A DNA stretch of 6,367 nucleotides from Actinomycetota bacterium (GCA_005788585.1 SYBY01000448.1:1-6367), one strand, 5' to 3'; positions 1 to 5,753 are shown, counted from the stretch's first letter. Made by a program: numbers and translations. Notes: a model not told the origin generated them from the sequence alone.

Positions 1-565
1 CGAGTACGAGATCGAGGGCCTCACGACCCTCATCCCGTTCCACGAGACGCTGCTGAAGACCGAGGACTGGGCCAAGGGCTCCACCTGCCACGACCTGCTC
101 GAGGACAAGGAGTGGCTGAAGTCCACCGCTCCCGAGGTCCCCGTCGTCCCCGTGGAGAAGGACGAGGACGAGGACGAGAAGATCACGCAGGACTACCTCG
201 TCGAGGTCGGCGGCCGCCGGTTCGACGTCAAGGTCGTCGGCCCGCCGCCCGCCGGTGGCGTCGCGGTCGCCGCCGGGAACGGCGCGGCCGCGGGGAAGAA
301 GCCCAAGCGCGAGCGCAAGTCCGGCGGCGCCGGCGGTGGCGGCGACACGCTGCCCTCCCCGCTGCAGGGCACGGTCTTCAAGGTGAACGTCGAGAAGGGC
401 GCCACCGTCGAGGAGGGCGCGATCATCGCCATCATCGAGGCCATGAAGATGGAGAACGAGATCACCGCCCACAAGGCGGGCGTGATCGAGGAGCTCCCCA
501 TCGAGCCCGGCCAGTCGGTCAGCGCCGGCGACGTCCTCGCCGTCATCAAGAGCCCGGAGGCGTAG
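1..565 (+). CDS. accA3: Acyl-CoA carboxylase alpha subunit (biotin carboxylase–BCCP fusion), C-terminal part, 5' truncated
   Basis: This is the last 187 residues, in frame from base 2, of a biotin-dependent acetyl/propionyl-CoA carboxylase alpha chain. The chain carboxylates its own biotin with bicarbonate and ATP, and a separate beta subunit then transfers the carboxyl group to an acyl-CoA. The first ~40 residues (TLIPFHETLL, then WAKGSTCHDLL and WLK) match the end of the biotin carboxylase domain. After an acidic stretch (DEDEDE) comes a short segment, YLVEVGGRRFDVKVVG, then a Lys/Arg and Gly-rich linker. The biotinyl/lipoyl domain fills the last ~73 residues. Its EAMKMEN motif places the biotinylated Lys at codon 446-448, 38 residues from the C-terminus, as usual for BCCP. 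From memory, the order of linker, basic patch and BCCP resembles mycobacterial AccA3. Substrate preference cannot be read from this part, so the symbol is provisional. The stop is followed closely by the GNAT gene. Confidence 0.93.
   Translation, partial: EYEIEGLTTLIPFHETLLKTEDWAKGSTCHDLLEDKEWLKSTAPEVPVVPVEKDEDEDEKITQDYLVEVGGRRFDVKVVGPPPAGGVAVAAGNGAAAGKKPKRERKSGGAGGGGDTLPSPLQGTVFKVNVEKGATVEEGAIIAIIEAMKMENEITAHKAGVIEELPIEPGQSVSAGDVLAVIKSPEA
556..560 (+). promoter_or_regulatory. Ribosome binding site for the GNAT gene
   Basis: A perfect GGAGG lies inside the last codons of the carboxylase gene, 12 nt before the GTG at 573. It supports that GTG over the internal ATG at 651 and suggests coupled translation of the two genes. 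The spacer is a little long. Confidence 0.55.
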
Positions 566-572
566 ACCCGCC

Positions 573-1061
573 GTGCCCGTCCGGGCGTGGCGTGCCGAGC
601 AGCACGAGGCCGAGACGGCCGCGGCGCTGCTGATCGCCTTCCGCAACCACATGGGTGCGGACTGGCCGTCGGACAACGCGTTCTACGCCGGGGTCGAGAA
701 GCTGCTGGAGGACCCGAACACGGTCTTCCTCCTCGCGGCCGCCGACGATGACTCGCCCCCTGCCGGCGTGCTGCAGATGCGCTTCCGCTTCGGCATCTGG
801 AAGGCCGCGACGGACGCGTGGATCGAAGACCTCTACGTCCGCGAGGACGCCCGTCGTCAGGGTCTCGGCGACGCGCTGCTGGAGCTGGCGTTCGAGCTGG
901 CGACCGAGCGCGGCTGTCGCCGGATCGAGCTGGACACCAACGAGGAGAACGCCGCGGCGCTGGCGCTGTACGCGCGCCACGGGTTCAGCACGACGTCGAA
1001 GGCCAGTCCCGCCGCGGCTGGCCGCGACCTGTTCCTCGGTCGCCCGCTCGAGTACGAGTAG
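573..1061 (+). CDS. GNAT family N-acetyltransferase
   Basis: This 162-residue protein is a single-domain GNAT acetyltransferase, which moves an acetyl group from acetyl-CoA to an amine; the acceptor is unknown. The N-terminal strand PVRAWRAEQ and the following helices form the usual alpha/beta start. Motif A, the acetyl-CoA pyrophosphate loop, is clear at residues 84-110: IEDLYVREDARRQGLGDALL, with R-R-Q-G-L-G at 94-99. Motif B follows at 123-138 (NEENAAALALYARHGF), the common asparagine/tyrosine/GF segment. The length is normal for a stand-alone GNAT. The GTG start is chosen because it follows the carboxylase stop by 7 nt, has GGAGG upstream and preserves the first strand; starting at the ATG at 651 would remove 26 residues of the fold. 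It may act on a small molecule, an antibiotic-like amine or a protein N-terminus; the sequence does not say which. It converges with a P450 gene 5 bp away. Confidence 0.9.
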   Translation: MPVRAWRAEQHEAETAAALLIAFRNHMGADWPSDNAFYAGVEKLLEDPNTVFLLAAADDDSPPAGVLQMRFRFGIWKAATDAWIEDLYVREDARRQGLGDALLELAFELATERGCRRIELDTNEENAAALALYARHGFSTTSKASPAAAGRDLFLGRPLEYE

Positions 1062-1066
1062 GCCGC

Positions 1067-2413
1067 CTACGCGGCGGCAGCCGGCTCGACCGCCTCGACG
1101 GCAGGTTCCGGGCGTTCCCGCACCGCCTCGATGCGCACCCGCGCGCCGTGCTGCGGCGCGAGCGTCACGGCGCGGAGCACCGGCCGCTCGGGCGCGGGGT
1201 CGGGCAGGCTCATCTCGACGCGGCTGTAGAGCGCGCGGATGACGTGGCGCATCTCCATCTCCGCGAACGAGGCACCGAGGCACCGACGGATGCCGCCGCC
1301 GAACGGAATCCAGCCGTACGTCTCCGGGCGCTTGCCCAGGAAGCGGTCGGGGTGGAAGCGGAACGGCTCGGGATACGTGTCGGCCCGGTGGTTGGCCAGC
1401 CAGATGTTCACATTGACCGTCTGCCCGGCCGGGATGTCGTAGCCGCCGAGCGTCAGCGGCGCGCGCAGCTCACGGCCGATGAGCGGCACGACGGGGCGGT
1501 CGCGCAGGATCTCGTTGACCGTGGCATCGAGGTAGGCCGCGCCGCCGTCCTCGCCTTCGGCGAGCTCGTGCTTGAGGCGCTGGAGCGCGTCGGGCGTGCG
1601 CAGGAGCCGCTCGGCGCCCCACGCCAGCGACGTCGCCGTGGTCTCGTGGCCCACGAGCAGCAGCGTCACGAGCTCGTCGCGGAGCTCCTGATCGGTCATG
1701 GCGCTGCCGTCCTCGTCGCGCGCGAGCATGAGCATCGACATCATGTCGCTGCGGCTCTCCAGGTCGCTCTGCCCGCGATGGTCGGCGATCTCCGCGTAGA
1801 CGACCTCGTCCATCGCCTTGCGCAGCCGCTCCATCGGACCCGCGAGCCGGCCGCGGGACGCGAGGACCAGATCGAGCATCGAGCGCGGGCCGCTGGTCGC
1901 CCGCTTGGTCAGGTTGACGACGACATCGCGGAGCGCGTCCTGGCGGGAGGCGTCCTCCATCCCGAAGACGATCGCGAGAATCGTGTCGAAGGTGATGGCC
2001 TGCATCTCCTCCTGGAGCGCGATCTCCTGACCGGGCCGCCAGCGGTCGATGCGGGTGTGGGTGAGGTCGTCGATCAGCGGGCCCCACGGACGCAGCCGCT
2101 CGCCGCGGAACGACGGGGAGATCAGGCGCCGCTCGCGCAGGTGCTTCGGGCCGTTGAGGATGAGGACGGAGTCGGGGCCGAGCAGGATCCCCAGCGACGA
2201 ACTCGAGGAGACCGTCGGCATGTCCTCGTGCGGGGCGGTGAAGACGGTCTTCACGTCGGCGGGGCTGGAGACCATCACGGTCGGAGACACACCGGCGAGG
2301 TTGAACATGAAGGTGTCGCCGAGCTCCCGCTGGAGGGCGTGCATCGCCGCGACGGGCCGGACGAGGAATCGCGTGGTGATCAGCGCGGCGGGCAGGCGGC
2401 TGCTGGGAGGCAT
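1067..2413 (-). CDS. Cytochrome P450 (promoter-distal copy)
   Basis: This 448-residue soluble-type P450 is a heme-thiolate monooxygenase that inserts one oxygen atom from O2 into an unidentified organic substrate. All core motifs are intact. The C-helix has HLRERR at 91-96, where many P450s have WxxxR. The I-helix oxygen-activation motif VGHETT is at 254-259. The K-helix ExxR is E301-R304, and the HPDRF segment is at 354-358. The heme loop FGGGIRRCLG is at 371-380, with axial Cys378 at codon 1280-1282. There is no clear membrane anchor. The chosen ATG at 2413 has GGGTGAG four bases upstream and gives the usual N-terminus. In-frame starts farther upstream (GTG 2446, ATG 2440) would lengthen it by up to 11 residues but overlap a palindrome and lack a good ribosome site. 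It is closely similar to the P450 just upstream, so the pair probably arose by tandem duplication. It resembles bacterial families such as CYP110 or CYP138, but the family is not assigned. Confidence 0.95.
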   Translation of the reverse strand: MPPSSRLPAALITTRFLVRPVAAMHALQRELGDTFMFNLAGVSPTVMVSSPADVKTVFTAPHEDMPTVSSSSSLGILLGPDSVLILNGPKHLRERRLISPSFRGERLRPWGPLIDDLTHTRIDRWRPGQEIALQEEMQAITFDTILAIVFGMEDASRQDALRDVVVNLTKRATSGPRSMLDLVLASRGRLAGPMERLRKAMDEVVYAEIADHRGQSDLESRSDMMSMLMLARDEDGSAMTDQELRDELVTLLLVGHETTATSLAWGAERLLRTPDALQRLKHELAEGEDGGAAYLDATVNEILRDRPVVPLIGRELRAPLTLGGYDIPAGQTVNVNIWLANHRADTYPEPFRFHPDRFLGKRPETYGWIPFGGGIRRCLGASFAEMEMRHVIRALYSRVEMSLPDPAPERPVLRAVTLAPQHGARVRIEAVRERPEPAVEAVEPAAAA

Positions 2414-2417
2414 GGTG

Positions 2418-2424
2418 CTCACCC
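2418..2424 (-). promoter_or_regulatory. Ribosome binding site for the distal P450
   Basis: GGGTGAG on the minus strand sits four bases before the ATG at 2413 and contains the anti-Shine-Dalgarno-compatible core GGTGA. It decides the start in favour of 2413 over the in-frame GTG at 2446 or ATG at 2440. Confidence 0.5.
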
Positions 2425-2425
2425 G

Positions 2426-2444
2426 GCGGATGGTACCCATCCGC
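2426..2444. promoter_or_regulatory. 19-bp palindrome (possible operator or 5' hairpin)
   Basis: Two perfect 8-bp arms, GCGGATGG and CCATCCGC, flank a 3-bp centre (TAC). The arm centres are 11 bp apart, about one helical turn, which suits a dimeric repressor. In RNA it would form a stable hairpin ending just before the ribosome site of the distal P450. It lies in the 87-bp gap between the two P450 genes, the only sizeable gap in the five-gene unit. A TACCAT hexamer on the minus strand (2430-2435) fits a TANNNT -10 box but has no recognisable -35. There is no T-tract, so it is not an ordinary terminator. The regulatory role is inferred. Confidence 0.45.
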
Positions 2445-2500
2445 ACCAGATCGACGCGAGCGGGATTTTCCCGGATTGTGGAGTGGGACGAACCGCGCCG

Positions 2501-3823
2501 TTACGCGGTCACAGGTTCACGCTTCGCGGGTGCACGGTCCACGGCCCGGACCCGCACCGTCGTGCCGTGTTCGGGCACGAACGTGATGTTGCGCCGGCGG
2601 ACGCGCTCGGGCGCCGGGTCCACGGCTTCCAGGCGCGCGCGGGTGAGCATGGCCCGGAGGATGATCTTCATCTCCATCTGCGCGAACGCGGCCCCGATGC
2701 AGCGCCGGACGCCACCGCCGAAGGGGATCCACGCGTAGGTGTCAGGCTTGCGGTCCAGGAACCGCTCGGGCCGGAAGACCTGCGGCGCGTCGTAGACCGC
2801 CGGGTTGTGGTTCGTGCCGTACAGACTGGCGCCGGCGAAGGCGCCGGCCGGTATCTCGAACTCGCCGAACATCATCGGGACCCGGAGCGTCCGGCCGACG
2901 ATCGGGACGACGGGCCGGGCCCGCAGCGTCTCGTGGATGACGGCATCGAGGTAGGCGTCGTCGCCGGGATCGTCGGTCAGTCGCGCGAGCGCGTGCGGCG
3001 TGCGCAGCAGCCGCTCCATCGCCCAGGACAACGACGTCGCGGTGGTCTCGTGCCCGGCGAGCAACAGCGTGACGAGCTCGTCGCGCAGCTCGATGTCGGT
3101 CATCCCGCTGCCGTCCTCGTCCTGCGCGCACATCATGAGGCTGAGGATGTCCTCGCGGTCCTCGAGCGAGCCGTGGGCGCGGTGGCTGGCGATCTCCTCG
3201 TAGAGGAGCGCGTCCATCGCAGCTGCCTTGTGCTTCAGCGGTCCGACGAGGCGCCCCTGCTGCGTGCCGACGATCGCGCTGAAGATCGCCTTCGGTGACG
3301 CCGTGAAGAGGATGAGGTCCTCGATGGCAGCGCGCAGCGCCTCGTGGCGTGCGGCGTCCTCGACCCCGAAGACCGCGCGGAGGATGACCTCGAGCGTGAC
3401 GGCCGACATGTGCGGCTGCAGGCGCATCTCCGCGCCGGGCTGCCAGGTGTCGATCTGCGCCTGCGCGGCCTCCTCGATGATCTCGCCGTAGGCGCGCAGC
3501 CGGTCGCCGTGGAACGACGGCAGGAGGAGCTTGCGCTGGCGCAGGTGCTCGCGGCCGTTGAGCGTCAGCAGGGAGTGCTCGCCGACGAGCGGGCCGATCG
3601 GGCTGTTCGCCGTCGCGGTCGGGACGTCGTCGGGTGGCGCGGTGAAGAGCCGGCGGACGTCCGCGGGGTCGCTCGTGAGGATGAACCGCCCGGCGGGAAA
3701 GAAGTTGAGCGAGACGACATCGCCACACTCGGCCCGGGCCTTGTCGAGCAGCGCCGTCGGCCGGAAGATCCAGCGGGCGGTCTGGATGACGGGCGGGAGG
3801 GCAAGGCTCGGCGGAAGCGCCAC
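2501..3823 (-). CDS. Cytochrome P450 (promoter-proximal copy)
   Basis: This 440-residue soluble-type P450 monooxygenase has an unknown substrate. Motifs in order: C-helix HLRQRK at 93-98, I-helix AGHETT at 256-261, ExxR as E298-R301, PERF at 352-355, and heme loop FGGGVRRCIG at 368-377 with axial Cys375 (codon 2699-2701). It shares long identical blocks with the downstream P450, including RDELVTLLL, GHETTATSL, ERLLRTP and WIPFGGG, so the two are paralogues. The substrate-contact regions (residues ~60-90 and ~170-200) differ clearly, which suggests different substrates or positions of attack. The GTG start is nearly forced, because a TAG lies in the same frame only four codons upstream; that TAG is the stop of the VOC gene. 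No good ribosome site precedes the GTG: the nearest GAGGAG is 21 nt away. Translation probably depends on ribosomes finishing the VOC gene. No redox partner is present in the window. Confidence 0.95.
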   Translation of the reverse strand: MALPPSLALPPVIQTARWIFRPTALLDKARAECGDVVSLNFFPAGRFILTSDPADVRRLFTAPPDDVPTATANSPIGPLVGEHSLLTLNGREHLRQRKLLLPSFHGDRLRAYGEIIEEAAQAQIDTWQPGAEMRLQPHMSAVTLEVILRAVFGVEDAARHEALRAAIEDLILFTASPKAIFSAIVGTQQGRLVGPLKHKAAAMDALLYEEIASHRAHGSLEDREDILSLMMCAQDEDGSGMTDIELRDELVTLLLAGHETTATSLSWAMERLLRTPHALARLTDDPGDDAYLDAVIHETLRARPVVPIVGRTLRVPMMFGEFEIPAGAFAGASLYGTNHNPAVYDAPQVFRPERFLDRKPDTYAWIPFGGGVRRCIGAAFAQMEMKIILRAMLTRARLEAVDPAPERVRRRNITFVPEHGTTVRVRAVDRAPAKREPVTA

Positions 3824-3832
3824 ACGCCGATG

Positions 3833-4216
3833 CTATCGAGGCCGCTCCTCCGGCACTGCGCCTGTTGGGGGCGGTGGAGCGGCCATGAGCTCGACCGTCG
3901 TGCCGCCCGGTGCCGTGGTCTTGCCCCGCGGCACGCCCCAGTGCTCGCTGCCCGGCTCGTAGGCGAACCCGGCCGTCTGCAGCCGCGCGACCGCCGCTGC
4001 GTGGTCTTGCACGACGACCGCGACGTGCCAGCCACCCACCGGTGCGCCGGCACCGCCCGCGCGCAGATGGATCTGCCCGCCGTCGTGCTCGACCCACCGC
4101 CAGGTACCGCGCAGCGCCTCCGGCGGCGCTACTTCGTCGAAGCCCAGCAGCGCCCAGAACGCCACCGCCGCATCAAGGTCGCCGGCAGGGACGTCGACGG
4201 CGACGTGGTGGATCAC
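3833..4216 (-). CDS. VOC superfamily (glyoxalase/dioxygenase-fold) protein
   Basis: This small 127-residue protein belongs to the vicinal oxygen chelate superfamily, which includes glyoxalase I, extradiol dioxygenases and fosfomycin-resistance enzymes. Two βαβββ halves can be seen, at about residues 1-55 and 62-112. Likely metal ligands sit where the family places them: His4 (or His3) in IHHVAVDV, His50 in GGQIHL, His64 in GWHVAVVV and Glu109 in TTVEL. The C-terminal tail after 112 is proline-rich and probably disordered. The GTG start at 4216 overlaps the stop of the MBL gene as GTGA and begins exactly at the first β-strand. The frame stays open upstream to about 4513, but that extension is arginine/alanine-rich noise across the MBL gene. 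The four-base overlap implies translational coupling. The specific reaction is unknown; a role in handling an oxidised or electrophilic intermediate of the neighbouring enzymes is only a guess. Confidence 0.88.
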   Translation of the reverse strand: MIHHVAVDVPAGDLDAAVAFWALLGFDEVAPPEALRGTWRWVEHDGGQIHLRAGGAGAPVGGWHVAVVVQDHAAAVARLQTAGFAYEPGSEHWGVPRGKTTAPGGTTVELMAAPPPPTGAVPEERPR

Positions 4217-4980
4217 GCGCCCACGAACTTCACGTTGCTGTCGTGGATCTTGCGCTGGGCGCCCGTACGCCGCGCGAGCGGCAGGGGCGCGTCGGGCAGC
4301 CCCTCGAGGTACGCCACGTCCTCGCGCAGGATCGCCAGCGCGCGCACCGGGTCGAGCACCGTGCCATGGCCCGGCACGACATGGTCGGCCTGCTCGACCA
4401 GCGGCTGCAACCGGCGCAGGGTCGCGAGATACGCATCGCGCGAGCCCCCCGGGGACAGCCACGGGATCTCGACCGGCGACAGGTAGTCCCCGGCGATCAG
4501 CACCTTCGCCCACGGCAGCCAGATCGCCATGCCGTCCGGCGTGTGGCCGTCGGCGGGGTGCAGCTCCATCGACGCCTCACCGATGTCGAGGTACCCCGGC
4601 ACCGGCAGCGCCTGCACCTCGCCGAGCGACAGCGGCCCGGGCCGCTCCACGTAGTGCTCGTCGTCGAAGGCGCGGAGCTCGCGCTGCGCCGCACCCGGTT
4701 CACCGCGCAGCCGCGCCGACGTCGTCTCCGGAACGCCGAGCGCCGCACCCGGGAACGCGTAGCGCCCGAGCAGGTGGTCCCAGTCACCGTGGGTGGCCAG
4801 CAGCCCGCTGACCGGGAAGCCGGCCTGCTCGACGATCGCCGGCAGGACCTCCAGCTCGTCGGGCAGCACGGGGCTGTCGATGACGAACCCCTCGTCGCCG
4901 TGGCGGACGATCGTGCAGGTGGTCTGCCAGAAGCGGCTCGTGGCGACCAGGACGTCGGGATGCAGCCCGACGACGCGCAA
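4213..4980 (-). CDS. MBL-fold metallohydrolase (HxDxDH variant)
   Basis: This 255-residue protein has the metallo-β-lactamase fold, whose members hydrolyse thioesters, lactones, β-lactams or phosphodiesters with one or two metal ions. The signature loop is THGDWDHLLG, so metal ligands would be His64, Asp68 and His69. The usual second His of HxHxDH is Asp66 here. Later motifs are intact: GHTPDG (His146), IAGDYLS (Asp165) and VPGHG (His205). The fold region is complete and no signal peptide is visible, so it should be cytoplasmic. The start is a TTG three bases after the HAD stop. The same frame is closed by that stop, and no good ATG or GTG follows before the first strand, so TTG is nearly forced, with likely translational coupling. 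The end overlaps the VOC gene start by four bases. A lactonase or thioesterase-like role beside two P450s is plausible but unproven; calling it a β-lactamase is not justified. Confidence 0.9.
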   Translation of the reverse strand: MRVVGLHPDVLVATSRFWQTTCTIVRHGDEGFVIDSPVLPDELEVLPAIVEQAGFPVSGLLATHGDWDHLLGRYAFPGAALGVPETTSARLRGEPGAAQRELRAFDDEHYVERPGPLSLGEVQALPVPGYLDIGEASMELHPADGHTPDGMAIWLPWAKVLIAGDYLSPVEIPWLSPGGSRDAYLATLRRLQPLVEQADHVVPGHGTVLDPVRALAILREDVAYLEGLPDAPLPLARRTGAQRKIHDSNVKFVGA

Positions 4981-4983
4981 GAG

Positions 4984-5661
4984 CTACAGCCCGAGGAGCT
5001 TCGCCGCTTCGAGCAGCGTCTTGACCTCGGCCGTGGGCTTCTTCTGCCCCGACTCGAGCTCCTGCTTGTGGCGGTTGACCCAGATGACCGGGATCTTCGC
5101 CTTGATGCACGGCTCGATGTCGTGGTAGTAGCTCGAGCCGATGTGGACCCACCCCTTCTTCGAGCCGACGCGGCGCTCGCACTCCTTGAAGTGCGCGGGG
5201 TCCGGCTTGTAGGAGCGGACCTGCTGGGCGGTGACGACCAGGTCGAAGTCGTGCGGGATGTGCCGGCGGGTCTGACCCAGGAGCTTGTCGTCGATGTTCG
5301 AGATCAGGCCGGTCTGGAACTTCTTCCCGAACTTGTTGATCTGCGGCATCGTCTCCTTGAACGGCTTCCAGTACGGCACGGAATCCGGCAGGAACCCGGA
5401 GCGCGAGGACTCCAGCGGCCACCCGAGGTTGTCGGCGATGCGGACGGCACAGCGGCGCAGGACCTCGGCGTAGAGCTCGTAGGACCCGCCCTCGATCTCC
5501 TTCTCGATCTCCATGAACTGCGTGAGCAGCTCGTCCTTGTCGATCGTGAACCCGTCGCGGGCGGCCTCCTTCTGGAAGGCGGCATTGATGCCCTCCTCCC
5601 AGTCGATCAACGTGCCGTAGACGTCGAAGGTGACGAAGGTGATGTCCTTGGGAAGCGCCAT
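4984..5661 (-). CDS. HAD superfamily hydrolase, haloacid dehalogenase-like
   Basis: This 225-residue HAD hydrolase is the first gene of the minus-strand unit. Motif I is FDVYGTLID with nucleophile Asp13. The residue two positions on is Tyr15, as in 2-haloacid dehalogenases, not the Asp used as acid/base by HAD phosphatases. Motif II is GLISNIDD (Ser121), motif III SYKPDPAHF (Lys152), and motif IV HIGSSYYHDIEP (Asp181). A helical cap lies at about residues 20-95. The Asn that follows the paired serines in well-studied L-2-haloacid dehalogenases is Tyr here, so true dehalogenase activity is uncertain. The protein holds 21 lysines against only 3 in the adjacent 255-residue MBL protein, an odd composition for the block. 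The ATG at 5661 is the natural start, 10 residues before the first strand ends; its ribosome site is weak. The stop is three bases before the MBL start. A hydrolase of an organohalogen or related acid is the leading idea. Confidence 0.9.
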   Translation of the reverse strand: MALPKDITFVTFDVYGTLIDWEEGINAAFQKEAARDGFTIDKDELLTQFMEIEKEIEGGSYELYAEVLRRCAVRIADNLGWPLESSRSGFLPDSVPYWKPFKETMPQINKFGKKFQTGLISNIDDKLLGQTRRHIPHDFDLVVTAQQVRSYKPDPAHFKECERRVGSKKGWVHIGSSYYHDIEPCIKAKIPVIWVNRHKQELESGQKKPTAEVKTLLEAAKLLGL

Positions 5662-5672
5662 GAGTGCTCGGC

Positions 5673-5678
5673 ATTATG
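5673..5678 (-). promoter_or_regulatory. Possible -10 box for the HAD–P450 unit
   Basis: The minus strand reads CATAAT, one mismatch from TATAAT, 11 bases before the HAD ATG. It is the most AT-rich hexamer in the 92-bp divergent gap. No convincing -35 lies at the expected distance. If used, the mRNA leader would be only about five bases, which fits the absence of a clear ribosome site. Confidence 0.3.
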
Positions 5679-5697
5679 ACGGGACGGGACCCGCGAT

Positions 5698-5733
5698 GCC
5701 CCCGCGGGGCGATGTGCCACGCCGCTTCGCGGC
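5698..5733. promoter_or_regulatory. Two small inverted repeats in the divergent promoter region
   Basis: GCCCC-CGC-GGGGC (5698-5710) and GCCGC-TTC-GCGGC (5721-5733) lie back to back between the divergent HAD and hemerythrin genes. They could be protein-binding sites controlling both directions. Five-base GC arms occur easily by chance in DNA this GC-rich, so confidence is low. Confidence 0.25.
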
Positions 5734-5740
5734 CCTGACG

Positions 5741-5746
5741 TAGCAT
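5741..5746 (+). promoter_or_regulatory. Likely -10 box for the hemerythrin gene
   Basis: TAGCAT fits the actinobacterial TANNNT consensus and ends seven bases before the GTG at 5754. Transcription would then begin at or next to the start codon, giving a leaderless mRNA. No purine-rich ribosome site precedes the GTG, which agrees. The -35 region is not recognisable. Confidence 0.4.
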
Positions 5747-5753
5747 CGGCCGC

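Noticed and set aside
2414..2446. Longer starts for the distal P450 (GTG 2446, ATG 2440)
   Set aside because: No ribosome site precedes them, they fall on the palindrome and the added residues match nothing typical of P450 N-termini; the ATG at 2413 has GGGTGAG.
2461..2473. CGGGA-TTT-TCCCG hairpin between the P450 genes as a terminator
   Set aside because: The stem is only five base pairs and no T-tract follows on the minus strand.
818..3298. A plus-strand open frame of about 826 codons opposite the two P450 genes
   Set aside because: It is an Arg/Ala/Gly-rich shadow frame of high-GC DNA with no recognisable domain, and it lies opposite two P450s whose motifs are complete.
4217..4513. N-terminal extension of the VOC protein by 99 residues
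   Set aside because: The extra part is Arg/Ala/Gly-rich noise across the MBL coding sequence; the fold begins exactly at the GTG at 4216.
4213..4980. Antibiotic-resistance β-lactamase
   Set aside because: The MBL fold is shared by many hydrolases; the metal motif is atypical, there is no signal peptide, and the neighbours are metabolic.
3910..5679. A plus-strand open frame of about 589 codons opposite VOC, MBL and HAD
   Set aside because: Low-complexity Arg/Leu/Asp-rich translation with no motif; the opposite strand has three clear families.
5678..5690. GACGG tandem repeat in the divergent promoter region
   Set aside because: Only 2.6 copies of five bases; easily chance at this GC content.
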